Below, in pieces: positions 13,201 to 23,400 of a DNA stretch of 64,000 bases. A program made the translations under genes and the position numbers. Positions within the stretch are counted from its first letter, which is position 1. Every line of letters begins with the position of its first letter. The notes beneath the pieces are model-generated. The model was given only the letters and a program-made list of their open reading frames with translations. It was not told the DNA's origin and searched no databases. Origin of the DNA: Asterochloris sp. CNOR1 (taxonomy: Eukaryota; Chlorophyta; Trebouxiophyceae; Trebouxiales; Trebouxiaceae); assembly GCA_963969365.1 (NCBI GenBank), contig OZ017756.1:992001-1056000 (forward strand), read 5' to 3'.

Positions 13201-16200
13201 ACAGTGCTTCCTTCTGCACACTTGTGCAGCTCAGCCTCTCCACGTGCAGGGGGAGGCTGCAGACACAGCCAGCCAGGCTGTTGAGGCATTGGAGGCTGCA
13301 CAGGCAGCTTCTGAGGCCCTGCAGCAGAGCCCTGGGTCTGGGGACAGTGAAGAGGCCACACCCACCGGCTCAGATGGCCCAGAGGCGCTGCCACAGGGAC
13401 AGGAAGAGGCCCCTTCTACAGCGCAGTCAGCAGCCTGGCTGACCACTGATGAGCTCCAGGAACAGCTCACAGAGGACGGCCTTGGTCAGCAGCAGTCCAC
13501 TGGGACTGTGCGGCCCGTGGCCACAGCTGCCAGCCCTGCTGAGCTGCTGTTCCGGAATGATCTGTCCCAGGCAGGAGCCTCCTGGGAGGAAGATGCTGAC
13601 ACCTCAGGGTCTCAGGCCGGTGCCAATCTGATGCGGGATGACGAGTCCCAGGCGGAACCCTCCTGGGACGAGCAGGCGGGCCTGGCGGACCCCCTAGGGT
13701 CTGAGGCTGGTGGTGCTCTGGGGCAGGGCAGCCAGGAGGGCAGCAGTGATGCTGCCAGCCCTCCTGTTGCTGTGCCAGCTCCTGTGGAGGCAGTACAGGA
13801 TGCCACCATGCCCGGCCCAGAGCCAGATGCTGCTGAGGCTGAGGCAGCAACGCTGGAGCCAGCAGCTGCCCCAGCAGCGTCTGACATGCCCTCCTGGGAC
13901 GAGGATGAGCCAGCAGCAGACACGTGGCATGAGGACTTTCTTGAGCCCCAAGGCGGCGCCAATGGGTTGGCAGAGCTCAGTGCACCAGAGCCAGCCGGCC
14001 TGGAGGAGGCAACAGCAGAGCCTGCTGCTGCTGAGGAGGCAGCACCAATGGCCGCAGCAGTGCTCAAGACTGCTGCCACAGCTGCTGACCAGGCAGGCGC
14101 GGCAGAGCCAGCCGGGGCAACAATTGAGCTTGCAGCCACCGCAGTGACCAAGGCTGCTGCACAGTCTGCTGAGGCTACTGAAGAGCAGGATGCATTGGTG
14201 ACCGAGGCCGCTGCGCAGTCCCCTGAGGCTGCTGAAGAGCAGGCTGCAACCAGCGCTCAGCGCGAGGCTGCTGCCGGGTCGGGCCAGGCGCTTTGGGCTG
14301 CTGGGCAACAAGCACAGAGTGGTGCTGGCACACCCACGGGCGACATCCCTGACGGTGTTGGCTTCGCGGCTTTCAGCGAGAGCCCGGATGCCCCACCGGC
14401 GCAGGTGGTCGAGGCCTCTCTGCCAGCCTCGGACTCAGCAGCTGCTACCAGCCCTGACGGGCTGCAGCAGGCAGGGTCTGAGGCGGGCTTCCACCAGCAG
14501 CAGGCGCAAAGTGCGCAATCGGCGGTGGGCTTTGCGCATGACCAGCCAGCGGCGCACGACGCCCTGGCGGCTGAAGTTGAGCCTCTGCAGTCAGCAGCAG
14601 AGACAGATGCTGCAGCTGAGTCCACTCAGCCAGACCCTCGCCTGGGGATTCCGCTGGCCTCGGGGGAGATCCTATTCACCTTTGAGGAGGAGGTAAGCCA
14701 AGACAGCTGTGCTCAGGCACGACACAACACGGCTGAGGTCCTGGAGTAGCCCAGCATGCTGCCTTGGGGCCTGGTGCTGGACTCATGGCTTGTTGTGGGC
14801 CAGAATCTTGCTGTTGGTTTCTGCATACTGTTCACGTGTTTCTTGCAATGTGTGCCACTGTCTACCTGTCGTGGACATGTATTCCTGGGACTGCCACTGG
14901 CCTGGGGCCCATGCTTGCTGCCAGGCAGTGCCAGCTGTCTGGTCCAGGTGAGGCTGTGCATGCCTGCCCAGCTATTGACCATAAGTGTCTGTCATGCTGC
15001 ATGTCATCTTTGGCCTGATGCACTGGCATCAGGTTGCTGTCAACACCAGACAGCGCTGCCAGCATGTCATGTCAGCCTTTATCGAGCGGTGGCTTCACAG
15101 GCAGCCTTGACCGTTGCCATGAACAGAGGATGAGAGCTGGCATGTAGTGGCTCAAACAGCTGCCCGGGCTGTAAAGTTTGACCAGATCAACAACACACTG
15201 TGCATAGGCTGTCAGTCTGCTGCCTGTCACTCCATTCCATGGCATGGTTGCAAGAGGCACTCCATACTCAGGCTGCCTACCTGCCTACAGGACAGCGAGT
15301 CGGAGTTAGACCTGCGCTTCAAGGCCCTGTCCCGGGCAGAGCCAGCTGACCAGCCTCAGCAGCCACAAAGCCCCACGGGCAGCGCAGCTCCCCAGGTAGA
15401 GGCAGCTGCTGCTGGCCCCGAGTCTAGCGAAGGGATGCAGCCACTGAGCCCTGACTCAGAGGCCTCTGGCCTCGCCCTGCAGCGCACTGCCAATACACCC
15501 GCGGCAGCAGCCGAGCTGCCGAGGGTGCGCACCCTGTCAGACATCTTCTACACCTCTGAGGACCTGGATGCGGAGGAGATGCCTGCCAAGTACGCCAGCT
15601 CTGAGGGGGCTGCAGAGGGCGCAGAGGCCCTCAGGTCTGTGCCCTCTGCACAGGAGGCGCAGGCAGGCGTCTCCAGCCGTCTGGCTGTGCAGGTGAGAGT
15701 GTGGTGCATGCTCAGCATTTCACTGGCAGAGAAGCGCTGCAGCTGCTCCCTTTACAAAGCAAGTGCAGGCAGGCGTGTCCAGCCGCCTGGCTGCACAGGT
15801 GAGAGAAATGCATGGCATGCATTTGACAGGCAGGGAGGTTTTGCAGCTGCAAGTCTGCAGAAGAAGCGCAGGCAGGCACGTCCAGCGTGCCAGCTGCACA
15901 TGTGGGTTCCTCAGATCTGTAACCTGATGCTGCCAGGGAGGCTGCAACTGTACTTCTGTGTGGCCCATGGCAATGATCATGCGGCCTGGCCTGGCAGATG
16001 CCAGCCACTGGAGAAGCCACGTAGCTGGGCTCTGCAGGACGTGCTGGTGGCTCTGCTGCCACCTGGTCTTGCGCTGGTGCAAGCCATGGAGGCAAGTGCC
16101 CAATCATGTGCAACTGTGCAGGAGAATGGTGCCGGCCTGCTTGGTGGAGCAGGGCGCCCCAGTGCTGCCAATGGCGGCAACGAGCTGGCGGCCGCATCAG

Positions 16201-16670
16201 GGGTTAGCCCTGATGCTGTGCTTGGGCGGGAGGGTGGCAACCCCAAATACCAGGCAGCCCCGCCGGTGGGGCCTGGCCAGTCTGGGTCCAGTCCTCAGGT
16301 TGGTGAGACTTATGCGCATTGGTAGCAGTGACCAGCTCCCGACGTGTTGAGGCACTCCTGTTGACGGGCAGAGCATCGCGAGCTGGCCATACCAGGTCAA
16401 CATTCCACAAGGTGCCATGCGGCAACACACCTGTGCTAGCAGGCAATACCACTGTGGGACTGGATCACCAGGGGTCTGGCTGTCAGACTCACACAGTGTG
16501 GAGGGCAGCCGTCTTGTTTGTCTCCTGTAAACAAGATGTACATTCTGTGCATGCAGATGCCCAGCAAGGGGAGTCAGCACATGCCTAACTCAGCATCAGA
16601 GGCCATGCCCCTGGGCACACAGCTTCAGGAGGTCCTGGCTCCCAAACGTGAACCTCCAGGAATCAACTGA
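9153..16670 (+). CDS. Plastid CBM20 starch-binding protein with coiled coil and long acidic Ala-rich tail
   Basis: Exons: 9153-9390, 9962-10558, 10826-11001, 11502-11593, 11811-11904, 12120-12194, 12507-12624, 12930-13000, 13250-14692, 15291-15692, 16122-16298 and 16557-16670; about 1198 aa. An Arg/His-rich start looks like a plastid transit peptide. A Gln/Pro-rich linker (residues ~95-250) leads to a CBM20 starch-binding domain at ~252-337 (RVHFWLTFEAQYGQRIRVVG, HKNLGAWTLS, FEYKYVLLDGNG), whose aromatic residues fit the family. A heptad-rich coiled coil (~370-465) follows, then ~700 residues rich in Ala, Glu, Gln and Ser with Trp/acidic repeats. CBM20 plus coiled coil resembles algal starch-sheath/pyrenoid proteins such as SAGA1, so a plastid starch or pyrenoid-sheath role is inferred. 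The last exon may instead be read in another phase (donor at 16303), ending at 16588. No catalytic domain is present. Confidence 0.78.
10135..10430 (+). repeat. CAG-rich tract encoding poly-Gln runs
   Basis: Repeated CAG triplets inside exon 2 of the CBM20 gene encode several runs of 5-6 glutamines (for example QQQQQRQQQQQQEY) separated by Pro/Gly segments. This is a likely site of length variation. Confidence 0.85.
12348..12460 (+). repeat. Three ~37-bp intronic repeats
   Basis: The unit GCTCCTGCTTGACCATCAC followed by (G/T)CAAGC occurs three times in tandem with small changes (first copy GAGCATCACCCAAAC), inside intron 6 of the CBM20 gene. Confidence 0.75.
13565..13726 (+). repeat. Two ~81-bp coding repeats with Trp/acidic core
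   Basis: Two in-frame copies start at about 13565 and 13646 and encode SQAGASWEEDAD and SQAEPSWDEQAG, each followed by a Gly/Ala-rich spacer. A third, shorter relative (PSWDEDEP) lies near 13888. Confidence 0.75.
15640..15905 (+). repeat. Three ~105-bp repeats spanning the exon 10/intron boundary
   Basis: The exon end GCAGGCAGGCGTCTCCAGC...CAG|GTGAGAG recurs at 15763-15805 with an intact-looking CAG|GTGAGAG donor, and again, degraded, from 15866. The copies are offset by about 105 bp. Only the first is placed in the coding model. Confidence 0.8.
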
Positions 16671-17012
16671 GAGGCAGACACCTGGCTTGGCCAATGTGCC
16701 TTCGGCCGGGACAATGACCCCTTTTGCAGACAGATGTGACTGGGAGAGTTAGTGCTAGGGCTCAGTCCATTTTTCAGTGCCAGTCTAAACAGTACCAGTC
16801 TAAAACAACCAAGGTCCAGCATTCAGATGCACATGTCTAAGTGGGCAAACTACAAGCACGCAGTTGAGCTGAGTCAATACTTGGCATGGGCATACTTCAT
16901 GAAGAAGCTGTCCAGCTCCTGCTGGCATGAAAGCATTCAATGAAATAGGTGGCAGAAAGTGGCAGGCAACTGAAAGGCCCAGCACGCAAAGGGAACAGCT
17001 ATTGAGAGGAGA
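16671..17012. other. Convergent intergenic spacer
   Basis: The CBM20 gene ends at 16670 and the minus-strand secreted gene ends at 17013. The spacer is less GC-rich and has a small direct repeat (CAGTCTAAA at ~16781 and ~16796). I see no gene and no clear TGTAA on either strand. Confidence 0.6.
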
Positions 17013-19073
17013 TTAACGGCCTGAGTTCAAAGCAATGGGGCGAACTCCTGCACTGGAGCTGGGCACGCTGCCTGTCGGGTTGTTGCCAAGCGCCTGCTGA
17101 ACAGTGTTGGCAGCTGGGCTGTTGCTGGCTGCAGCTGGTGAGGCTGGTGAGGCAGGCGATGGCGAGTTGGTGCTGGCAGCAGCAGCTGGTGCAGGTGCGA
17201 CCCCAAGACCGTCTACGCCAAACACCTGTTCGATCAATTCCTCAACAGCCTGTTCCTCCGCTGCCTCTTCTTCTGCAATATACCTGCACATGCATAGATG
17301 GAGCATGTCAGTGACACAGACTGGAGCAGCCAGACTTGTAGCTCCACAATGCAGTGCGCAAGGCTGCTGCTGCTGCCATAACATCACTGGTGCTTGCCAA
17401 ACAAAAGCACCCCTAAGCCGTAGTGCCCTGCTCGTCCTGCACTGGACCATGCAGGGTCCCTCAGGGACCAGCTTGCGAGTGCACACAGGCGGCAGCTTGC
17501 ACAGGCAGGGCTCAAGGACGAAAAGAAGGAGAGGCTCACTTGGCAGTGGCATTGAGGTAGGCAGAAAGGCTCTCTGACTCGACCTCTACAGGTCCTGAAA
17601 CCCAGATGTCTGTGACGTTGGGATTCTGCAGGACAGCCAAACACTTGGTACATACAGAGTGCAGGGACACAGAACTGGCAAGGAATGTTTCACCAGACAA
17701 GGGACATCGACACAAAGAGATTGGCAGTGTTGCAGCAAGACGGCCGGCTGTCCATCTGTGCAGTGCATAGCGGCAGCTGCCCACAAACCTCAGCAACGAG
17801 ACAGCATGGGCCTTCTGTTGAGGCACTGCTTGACAGATGCACACCTGGCTGTCTGCAAAGCATGTTAGTCAGCTGCTTAGGTGTCTCACCTGAATCAAGT
17901 AGTTTGCCGCATTGTTATAGGACAGAATGGCCTCAACAGGGAGGTTGGCCACGGTCACTTCATTTGAGGCCTGGTCAGCGCAGAGGATGATGGCATTGTA
18001 GCCCAGAGCGATGTTGGTTGAGGTGTTCAGCGGCTACAGCCAGGGCAACATCTTGTCAGATGATCACACCTCATCTGCTGGCATGTGCAAGGTGCAGAAA
18101 AAGACGCTGACAGGCCAGGGGAGCTGCAGCTGCAGCAGCAGCCTGCTGAAAAGATGCTGCGATTATGAAGCAATGATCATGAGATGAACCTTGACAGAAC
18201 CCCTACGATGGGGAATCTCAGCAATGCTGGGGGTGTGCCCACCTCAATGCAGAAAGCTGACAGCTTGAACTCTGCCTCCTGGAGCTCCTCAGGGGTGCAC
18301 ATTGTCACATTCTCTGTGCTGTTGACGGCCAGCAGGAAACTGTAATTGATGGTTGCTTCCAGCAGATCTTCGCTGACAGCCTCTGGCTCCGCATAGCCTG
18401 CAGCCCAGTCACAAAGCTGAATGGAAGATTGCACTGATGCTCAGTGGTGGGGTCATGCTCGCTGCTCTGGCCAAAGAGAGCCTGCAAACACCAAGTGAGA
18501 AGGGTGACCCAGGGCGCGCTGATTGACTTGGCTGCCTCCACGCAGCCTGCAGCACTTCAGTTGCAGGGCTGAGCTGATTCAGATTATAGTGCTCCAGCCT
18601 CTTTGCTGACAAGCTGCTGGCCAGCAGCTGGATGCTGTCCTGCTGCCATCACCCTCACAATTCTGCCAGCTGCTGAGCGCTCTCCAAGAACAAGACCTTC
18701 TGGAAGCTGCAATACCCCACACTGCTGCACCAAAAATGGTGGCGATACGTGTGGCTTGACATGTCGTGATGACAAAATGCATGGACGAGAAGGAACTCTA
18801 CAAAAGGCTGTGCAGCCCCCAGATCTGTGGGATGAGCTGCATACAGGCAGAGTGCGAAAGCATGTATTGCCAAAGACACAGCAGCACCAACTGAAAGAGG
18901 GGGTGAGCTGGCACTGTTGATGTCCTAATCTCGCCTGAAGCAGCATGGTCGCAAGGGAACTCCGGCAGGTCCTGCGAGGGGTCCGTCAGGTTCTGCTTGC
19001 TGATGGTGAAGTTGGTCTGGCATACAGCAAAGCTGAGCCCAAATGCCAGCAATGCAACGATTTGCTTGTGCAT
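17013..19073 (-). CDS. Secreted N-glycosylated protein (family A copy 2)
   Basis: Five exons (minus): 18935-19073, 18243-18397, 17890-18033, 17540-17625 and 17013-17283, with consistent phases; 264 aa. The start is MHKQ, opening a signal peptide (IVALLAFGLSFAVCQ). Sequons include NFT, NLT, NST, NVT and NAT. The chain ends in an acidic helix (AEEEAAEEQAVEELIEQVF) and a Ser/Pro/Ala-rich tail. It is homologous to the gene at 1016-5199: QNLT-x-D...LPEFPC matches QNLT-SDGD-TLPNLPAWPC, and exon 2 (SGYAEPEAVSEDLL) matches SGYSVPANMSTDLL. Intron 1 starts with GC (CAG|GCGAGA), because only that donor joins HAAS to GYAEPE in the frame matched by the paralogue. Its first exon lies in copy 1 of a tandem duplication and is head-to-head with the GPDH gene. 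Function unknown. Confidence 0.8.
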
Positions 19074-19258
19074 CTTTGCTGCTCTGGATCCGCTGTGCTG
19101 TCGGCCCAAGAGTTGCTGAGTTGTGTCAGAAGTTACAAGAAGTCAAGTGCCTGGGGCGCCTCAAAAAATATATAATGACAATTATCAATCAAGTAGTAAG
19201 CCAAGCTGTGCCACAGTTGTGGCATCACCCTTCTTCCTCATCTGCCAGCAAACGCAGC

Positions 19259-19514
19259 ATGTCCAACTGGTTGCTGGTAGTCAGCTGCAGCTGCAGGGGC
19301 TGCAGGGTCTCTGTGTGAATTTGCTGAGTGCACCAGGGCCAGCACATGCAAAGGCCCTGGAGCCAGTGTTGAGGGTTGAGTACCTGGACAAGATTCCCAG
19401 CCGGGCTGACCAGCTTGCCAAACTCGCTCACGGCACTGAGAGTGACCCTTTTGATGTCCTGATCATTGGTGGGGGAGCCACAGGCACAGGCTGTGCAGTG
19501 GATGCAATCACAAG
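19259..19514 (+). pseudogene. Orphan copy of GPDH exon 1
   Basis: This matches GPDH exon 1 (20448-20713). From 19348 to 19514 I count only four mismatches in 167 bp, covering the FAD-binding motif [10 protein letters not shown] and the splice donor ACAAG|GTCAGC. The 5' part differs: the ATG at 19259 runs into a stop after about 19 codons, out of frame with the conserved part. No in-frame ATG precedes the conserved segment. It is called a pseudo-exon, although use as an alternative first exon cannot be excluded. Confidence 0.75.
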
Positions 19515-20054
19515 GTCAGCTGCAGCCACCCTTGTTGCAGAAACACTGCCGTATCTGCCATCACTGCAGACTGACCTGCTTCCCCTGTGGGAATTGACAG
19601 TAAGGCATGTTCGAATACACTGCCAATGCATGCTCCATGCCATGCTGAATGAAAGCTGTCCACATCTGCCGGACAAGTCTCAAAGTGGGCTGGTGACCCA
19701 AGGCGCAATGGCAACTTGGCAGCCTCCACGCAGCCTGCAGACTTCAGTGGCAGGCCTGAGCTGATTCAGATGATTGTACTGAAGACTCTGTTGCAGACCA
19801 GCTGCTGGCTTCACAGCCAGCAGTCGAATGCTGTCCTGCTACCATCACCCACATGAGTCTGTCAGCTGCTGAATGCTCTCCAAGAACAAGACCTTTCAGA
19901 GCTGCACATCACCACACTGCCGCACCACAAATGGTGGCGAGAAGATCCGTGGGATGAGTTAAATACAGGCAGAAAGCTAAAGCATGTGTTGCTGAGGACA
20001 CAGCGGCATCACAGAAAGTGGGATGAGCTGGCACTGTTGATGTCCTATGCTCGC

Positions 20055-20192
20055 CTGAAGCAGCACAGTGGCAAGGGAACTCCGGCAGGTCCTGCGAGGG
20101 GTCCATCAGGTTCTGCTTGCTATGAAGTTGTTGGTCTGGCATACAGCAAAGCTGAGACCAAAGGCCAGCAACGCCATGATGTGCTTGTGCAT
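20055..20192 (-). pseudogene. Orphan, frameshifted copy of exon 1 of the minus-strand secreted gene
   Basis: The copy keeps the start MHKHIMALLAFGLSFAVCQ, but an insertion/deletion just after QTN shifts the frame and brings a TGA a few codons later. The downstream LPEFPC segment survives in another frame. There is no exon 2 beyond it, because the sequence continues into copy 1. Confidence 0.8.
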
Positions 20193-20447
20193 CTCTGCTG
20201 CTCTGGATCCGCTGTGCTCGGGAGAGTCCCTGCGTTGCTGTTGACTAAGGACCTCAGCACCCAAAACCTGTCTGCAAGGGCTGATTGTTATGCAAATTTT
20301 TCGTAGAGTGCCATTGCTGACCGTGGGAGTCAGAAAATTTCTCCAAGAAGTTCAATTAGTGATCAAGTAGTAGTTTTCTTGGGCAAGATTTCTGTGTGCC
20401 ACAGCTGTGGCATCGCTCTTCTTCATTATCTGCCAGCAAACGGCAGC

Positions 20448-23400
20448 ATGCCTCGCACCAGCAGGTTGCTGTGGTCAGCTGCAGCTGCAGGGGCTGCAGG
20501 GTCTTCAGCCTGTGCATATTGGCTGAGTGCACCACGCCCTGCACATGCAAAGGCTCTGGAGCCAGTGTCGAGGGTTGAGTACCTAGACAAGATTCCCAGC
20601 AGGGCTGACCAGCTTGCCAAACTCGCTCACGGCACTGAGAGTGACCCTTTTGATGTCCTGATCATTGGTGGGGGAGCCACAGGCACAGGCTGTGCAGTGG
20701 ATGCAATCACAAGGTCAGCTGCAGCCACCCTTGTTGCGGAGGCACTGCTGTATCTGACATCACTGCAGACTGGCCTGCTTCCTCTGTGGGAGCTGTATGG
20801 CATGTATAAACACACTGCCTCTTGCGTGTTCCATGCCATGTTGCACAAGCTGTTCACATCTGCCGGACAACTCTCAAATTGGGCTGGCGCCCATGCCATG
20901 CCTGAAGGGACCTGAAGTGCGGGAGGACCCTGCGGCTATGCCAGACCATGCTTGCCCTCTTCCACCCGGCAGCCTGCCAGCCCAGGTGTCTGTGTCAAGC
21001 CTGCAGGGGCCTGCGCACTGCTCTGGTGGAGCGGGAGGACTTCGCTGCGGGGACGTCCTCGCGCAGCACCAAGCTGGTGCATGGAGGAGTGCGCTACCTG
21101 GAGAAGGCTGTCTGGAAGCTTGACTATGGGCAGCTCAAGCTGGTGTTTGAGGCATTGCAGGCAAGTGCTCCCAGGTGGCTGCATGACACTGCAGCTGATG
21201 TGGAATGCAGCTGCTGCCCGTGTTCTAGGAAGCATTTGACTGGACTGCGGCATGTGCACTCGGGTGAAGGCGTGCTGTGCATGGTCCTTGAGGGGCTGCC
21301 GCCAAGTGCAACTCGACCCATGCCCTGCACACAGCTCAGGTGTCTGCAGCACCAGGATGACGATAATGATAGCGAACGTGGAGCTGCTGCATGTGCATGA
21401 GGGTGTTGCATTTGCCTTTACAGACCTGCTGCCCTGTGCAGGAGCGGAAGCACATCCTGGACAATGCACCGCACCTCAGCTGCCCCCTGCCCATCATGAC
21501 AGTGAGTGCTTCCTGCACTTGCCAAGTGCTGTCAGCCTGCGCTGCCTCATGCGTTCGCAGGCCCTGGGCTCTGCTGTGCCTGCCTCATGCCACTGATCTC
21601 TGGCTCACATGGCGCCTGCTGCAAATTGGGCAGGCGTGACTGGCTGCCTGACCCACAGTGGCCTGCCCTGCTGCAGCCCTGCTACCAGTGGTGGGAGGTG
21701 CCATACTACTGGATGGGCATGAAGGTGTGCAGCCTGCCTGGTGCAGGTGGAGCGCTTGCGCCTGCATGAAGTGTGAAATGCGGTGCGCACCTGGTGCCCC
21801 CCAGCATGCTGTCCATGTGGGTGCACCGCCCTGCAGCACCTCCGCTGCGTGACGTGGTTCCAACATGCTTCAGAACCCTGCTCCAGAAGGTCTGCAAGCC
21901 TGCCAGCGCCCGCGGGCTGAGGCAGTAGCTGTTGCCTGCTGCCTGCAGGCATATGACCTGGTGGCTGGCACACATGGCCTCACACTGTCGCGGTACGTCA
22001 GCCCCAAGGAGTCCCATCGTCAGTTCCCCACTCTGTCAGAGACACACAGCGTGGATGAGACGACCCGCCACCTCAAGGGCACGGTGAGCGCTTTGCTCAG
22101 CCAGTCAGCCAGCCTGAGGTGATGTCCGGGGGGGGGGGGGGGGGGGCCTGTGTCCTGGTCATCATTGCTCCAGCAGAGATCTGGGTGGTGCACCCTGCCA
22201 GCAGCATGCATGCAGATCGGTGCAGCAACCCTTCATGCAGGGCATGTGTCCTTGAGGTGTGTGCCGCGTCAAAGCAACAGTGTGTACAGATCAGCTGTGT
22301 GTTCTTGCTGGCCAAGCAACTATGTTTTGCCTGCGCTCCTGGGCCAGTTATGATACCCTCCAGGCAGGCAGGCAGGGATGGCACCTTGGGGCATGCACAG
22401 GAGAACTGCTGTGCCGTATGAGGATGTTGAGCTTGCACTGGGGCATCAGTGTGCAGCATGTGTGCACTCGGCGGCTCTACACTGCAGATGTTGAGGAGTC
22501 AGCCAGATCAGGAGGCCCTAGCTGCTGCAGCCCACCTCATCTAGCACCAACCCTGGTGCCATGCCCTGCAGATTGTGTATTATGATGGCCAGATGGATGA
22601 TTCTCGATTATGTGTCACGCTGGCCTGCACAGCTGCCCTGGCAGGCGCTGCAGTTGCCAACCACACAGAGGCCACCAGGCTGATCAAGGTGGGCCAGGCA
22701 GCGCTGCCTGCATGAGGCACAGCATAGTATACTGGTCTGGCTGGCACTGTTGGCCGGTTCAATACAGGCAGTTTGGGCAGCGAGCTGACTTTGCAGCTGA
22801 CAGGCTAGGCTTCACCTGCGGCCTACTCACTAAGCCTCAGGATGGTCAGTGAAATTGTGCTGCACAGAGCAACATGTGCTGGTGTCTACTGCTGCCAGCT
22901 CACATCGCACTTCATGCGCACAAAACACTTTGGTCGCACTGTCGAGCACTGATCTTTGCAGAGGCTGGTCAGCGCAGCCAGTGCTGCAGTTGTGCCTTTT
23001 CACTTGGTGCTTGCTCTTTCTGCCTCAGCTTTCAGAGGCTGCACTGGTCCAGCACACTTAGACATCACCTGCCCCACGTTCTGAGCAGCAGTGTGGTGCC
23101 TGCTGCTTTGGTCTGAGGTCTGACGTCTGCAGGATGAGGATGGGAAGATTGTGGGCTGCCGTGTCAAGGATAACCTGACTGGCAAGCAGCATGATGTATA
23201 TGCCAAGCTGGTCATCAACGCCACCGGGCCCTTCTCAGATGACATCCGCCAGATGTCAGACTCCAGCAGGGTGAGCCGACTGGCCAATTTGCTTCTTGAT
23301 GGCAGCCGCCTGGCCTGACGTCACATGTCATCTGCCAGATGCCTGACTCCAGCAGGTAGAGTGACCCAGCTGAAGAGCCCTTCAGCAGCTCACCATAGGC

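Larger units (their letters stand above)
18504..20890. repeat. Tandem duplication (~1.19 kb x2) of a divergent promoter and both first exons
   Basis: Copy 1 runs about 18504-19692 and copy 2 about 19693-20890. Shared landmarks include GTGACCC at 18504 and 19693, and GCCTCCACGCAGCCTGCAG just after each. Each copy carries exon 1 of the minus-strand secreted gene, the promoter gap, and exon 1 of the GPDH gene. The secreted gene uses copy 1 and GPDH uses copy 2. The other two exon copies are orphans. Confidence 0.85.

Noticed and set aside
13467-14625. Long minus-strand ORFs (127-205 aa) opposite the CBM20 exon
   Set aside because: They are antisense shadows of Ala/Glu-rich coding sequence, with Ser/Cys/Ala composition and no starts or splice sites of their own.
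12998-14749. One continuous 583-aa ORF as a separate gene
   Set aside because: Its 5' quarter is Cys/Leu/Ser-rich intron read-through. From 13250 it is exon 9 of the CBM20 gene, and its 3' end runs past the GTAAGC donor.
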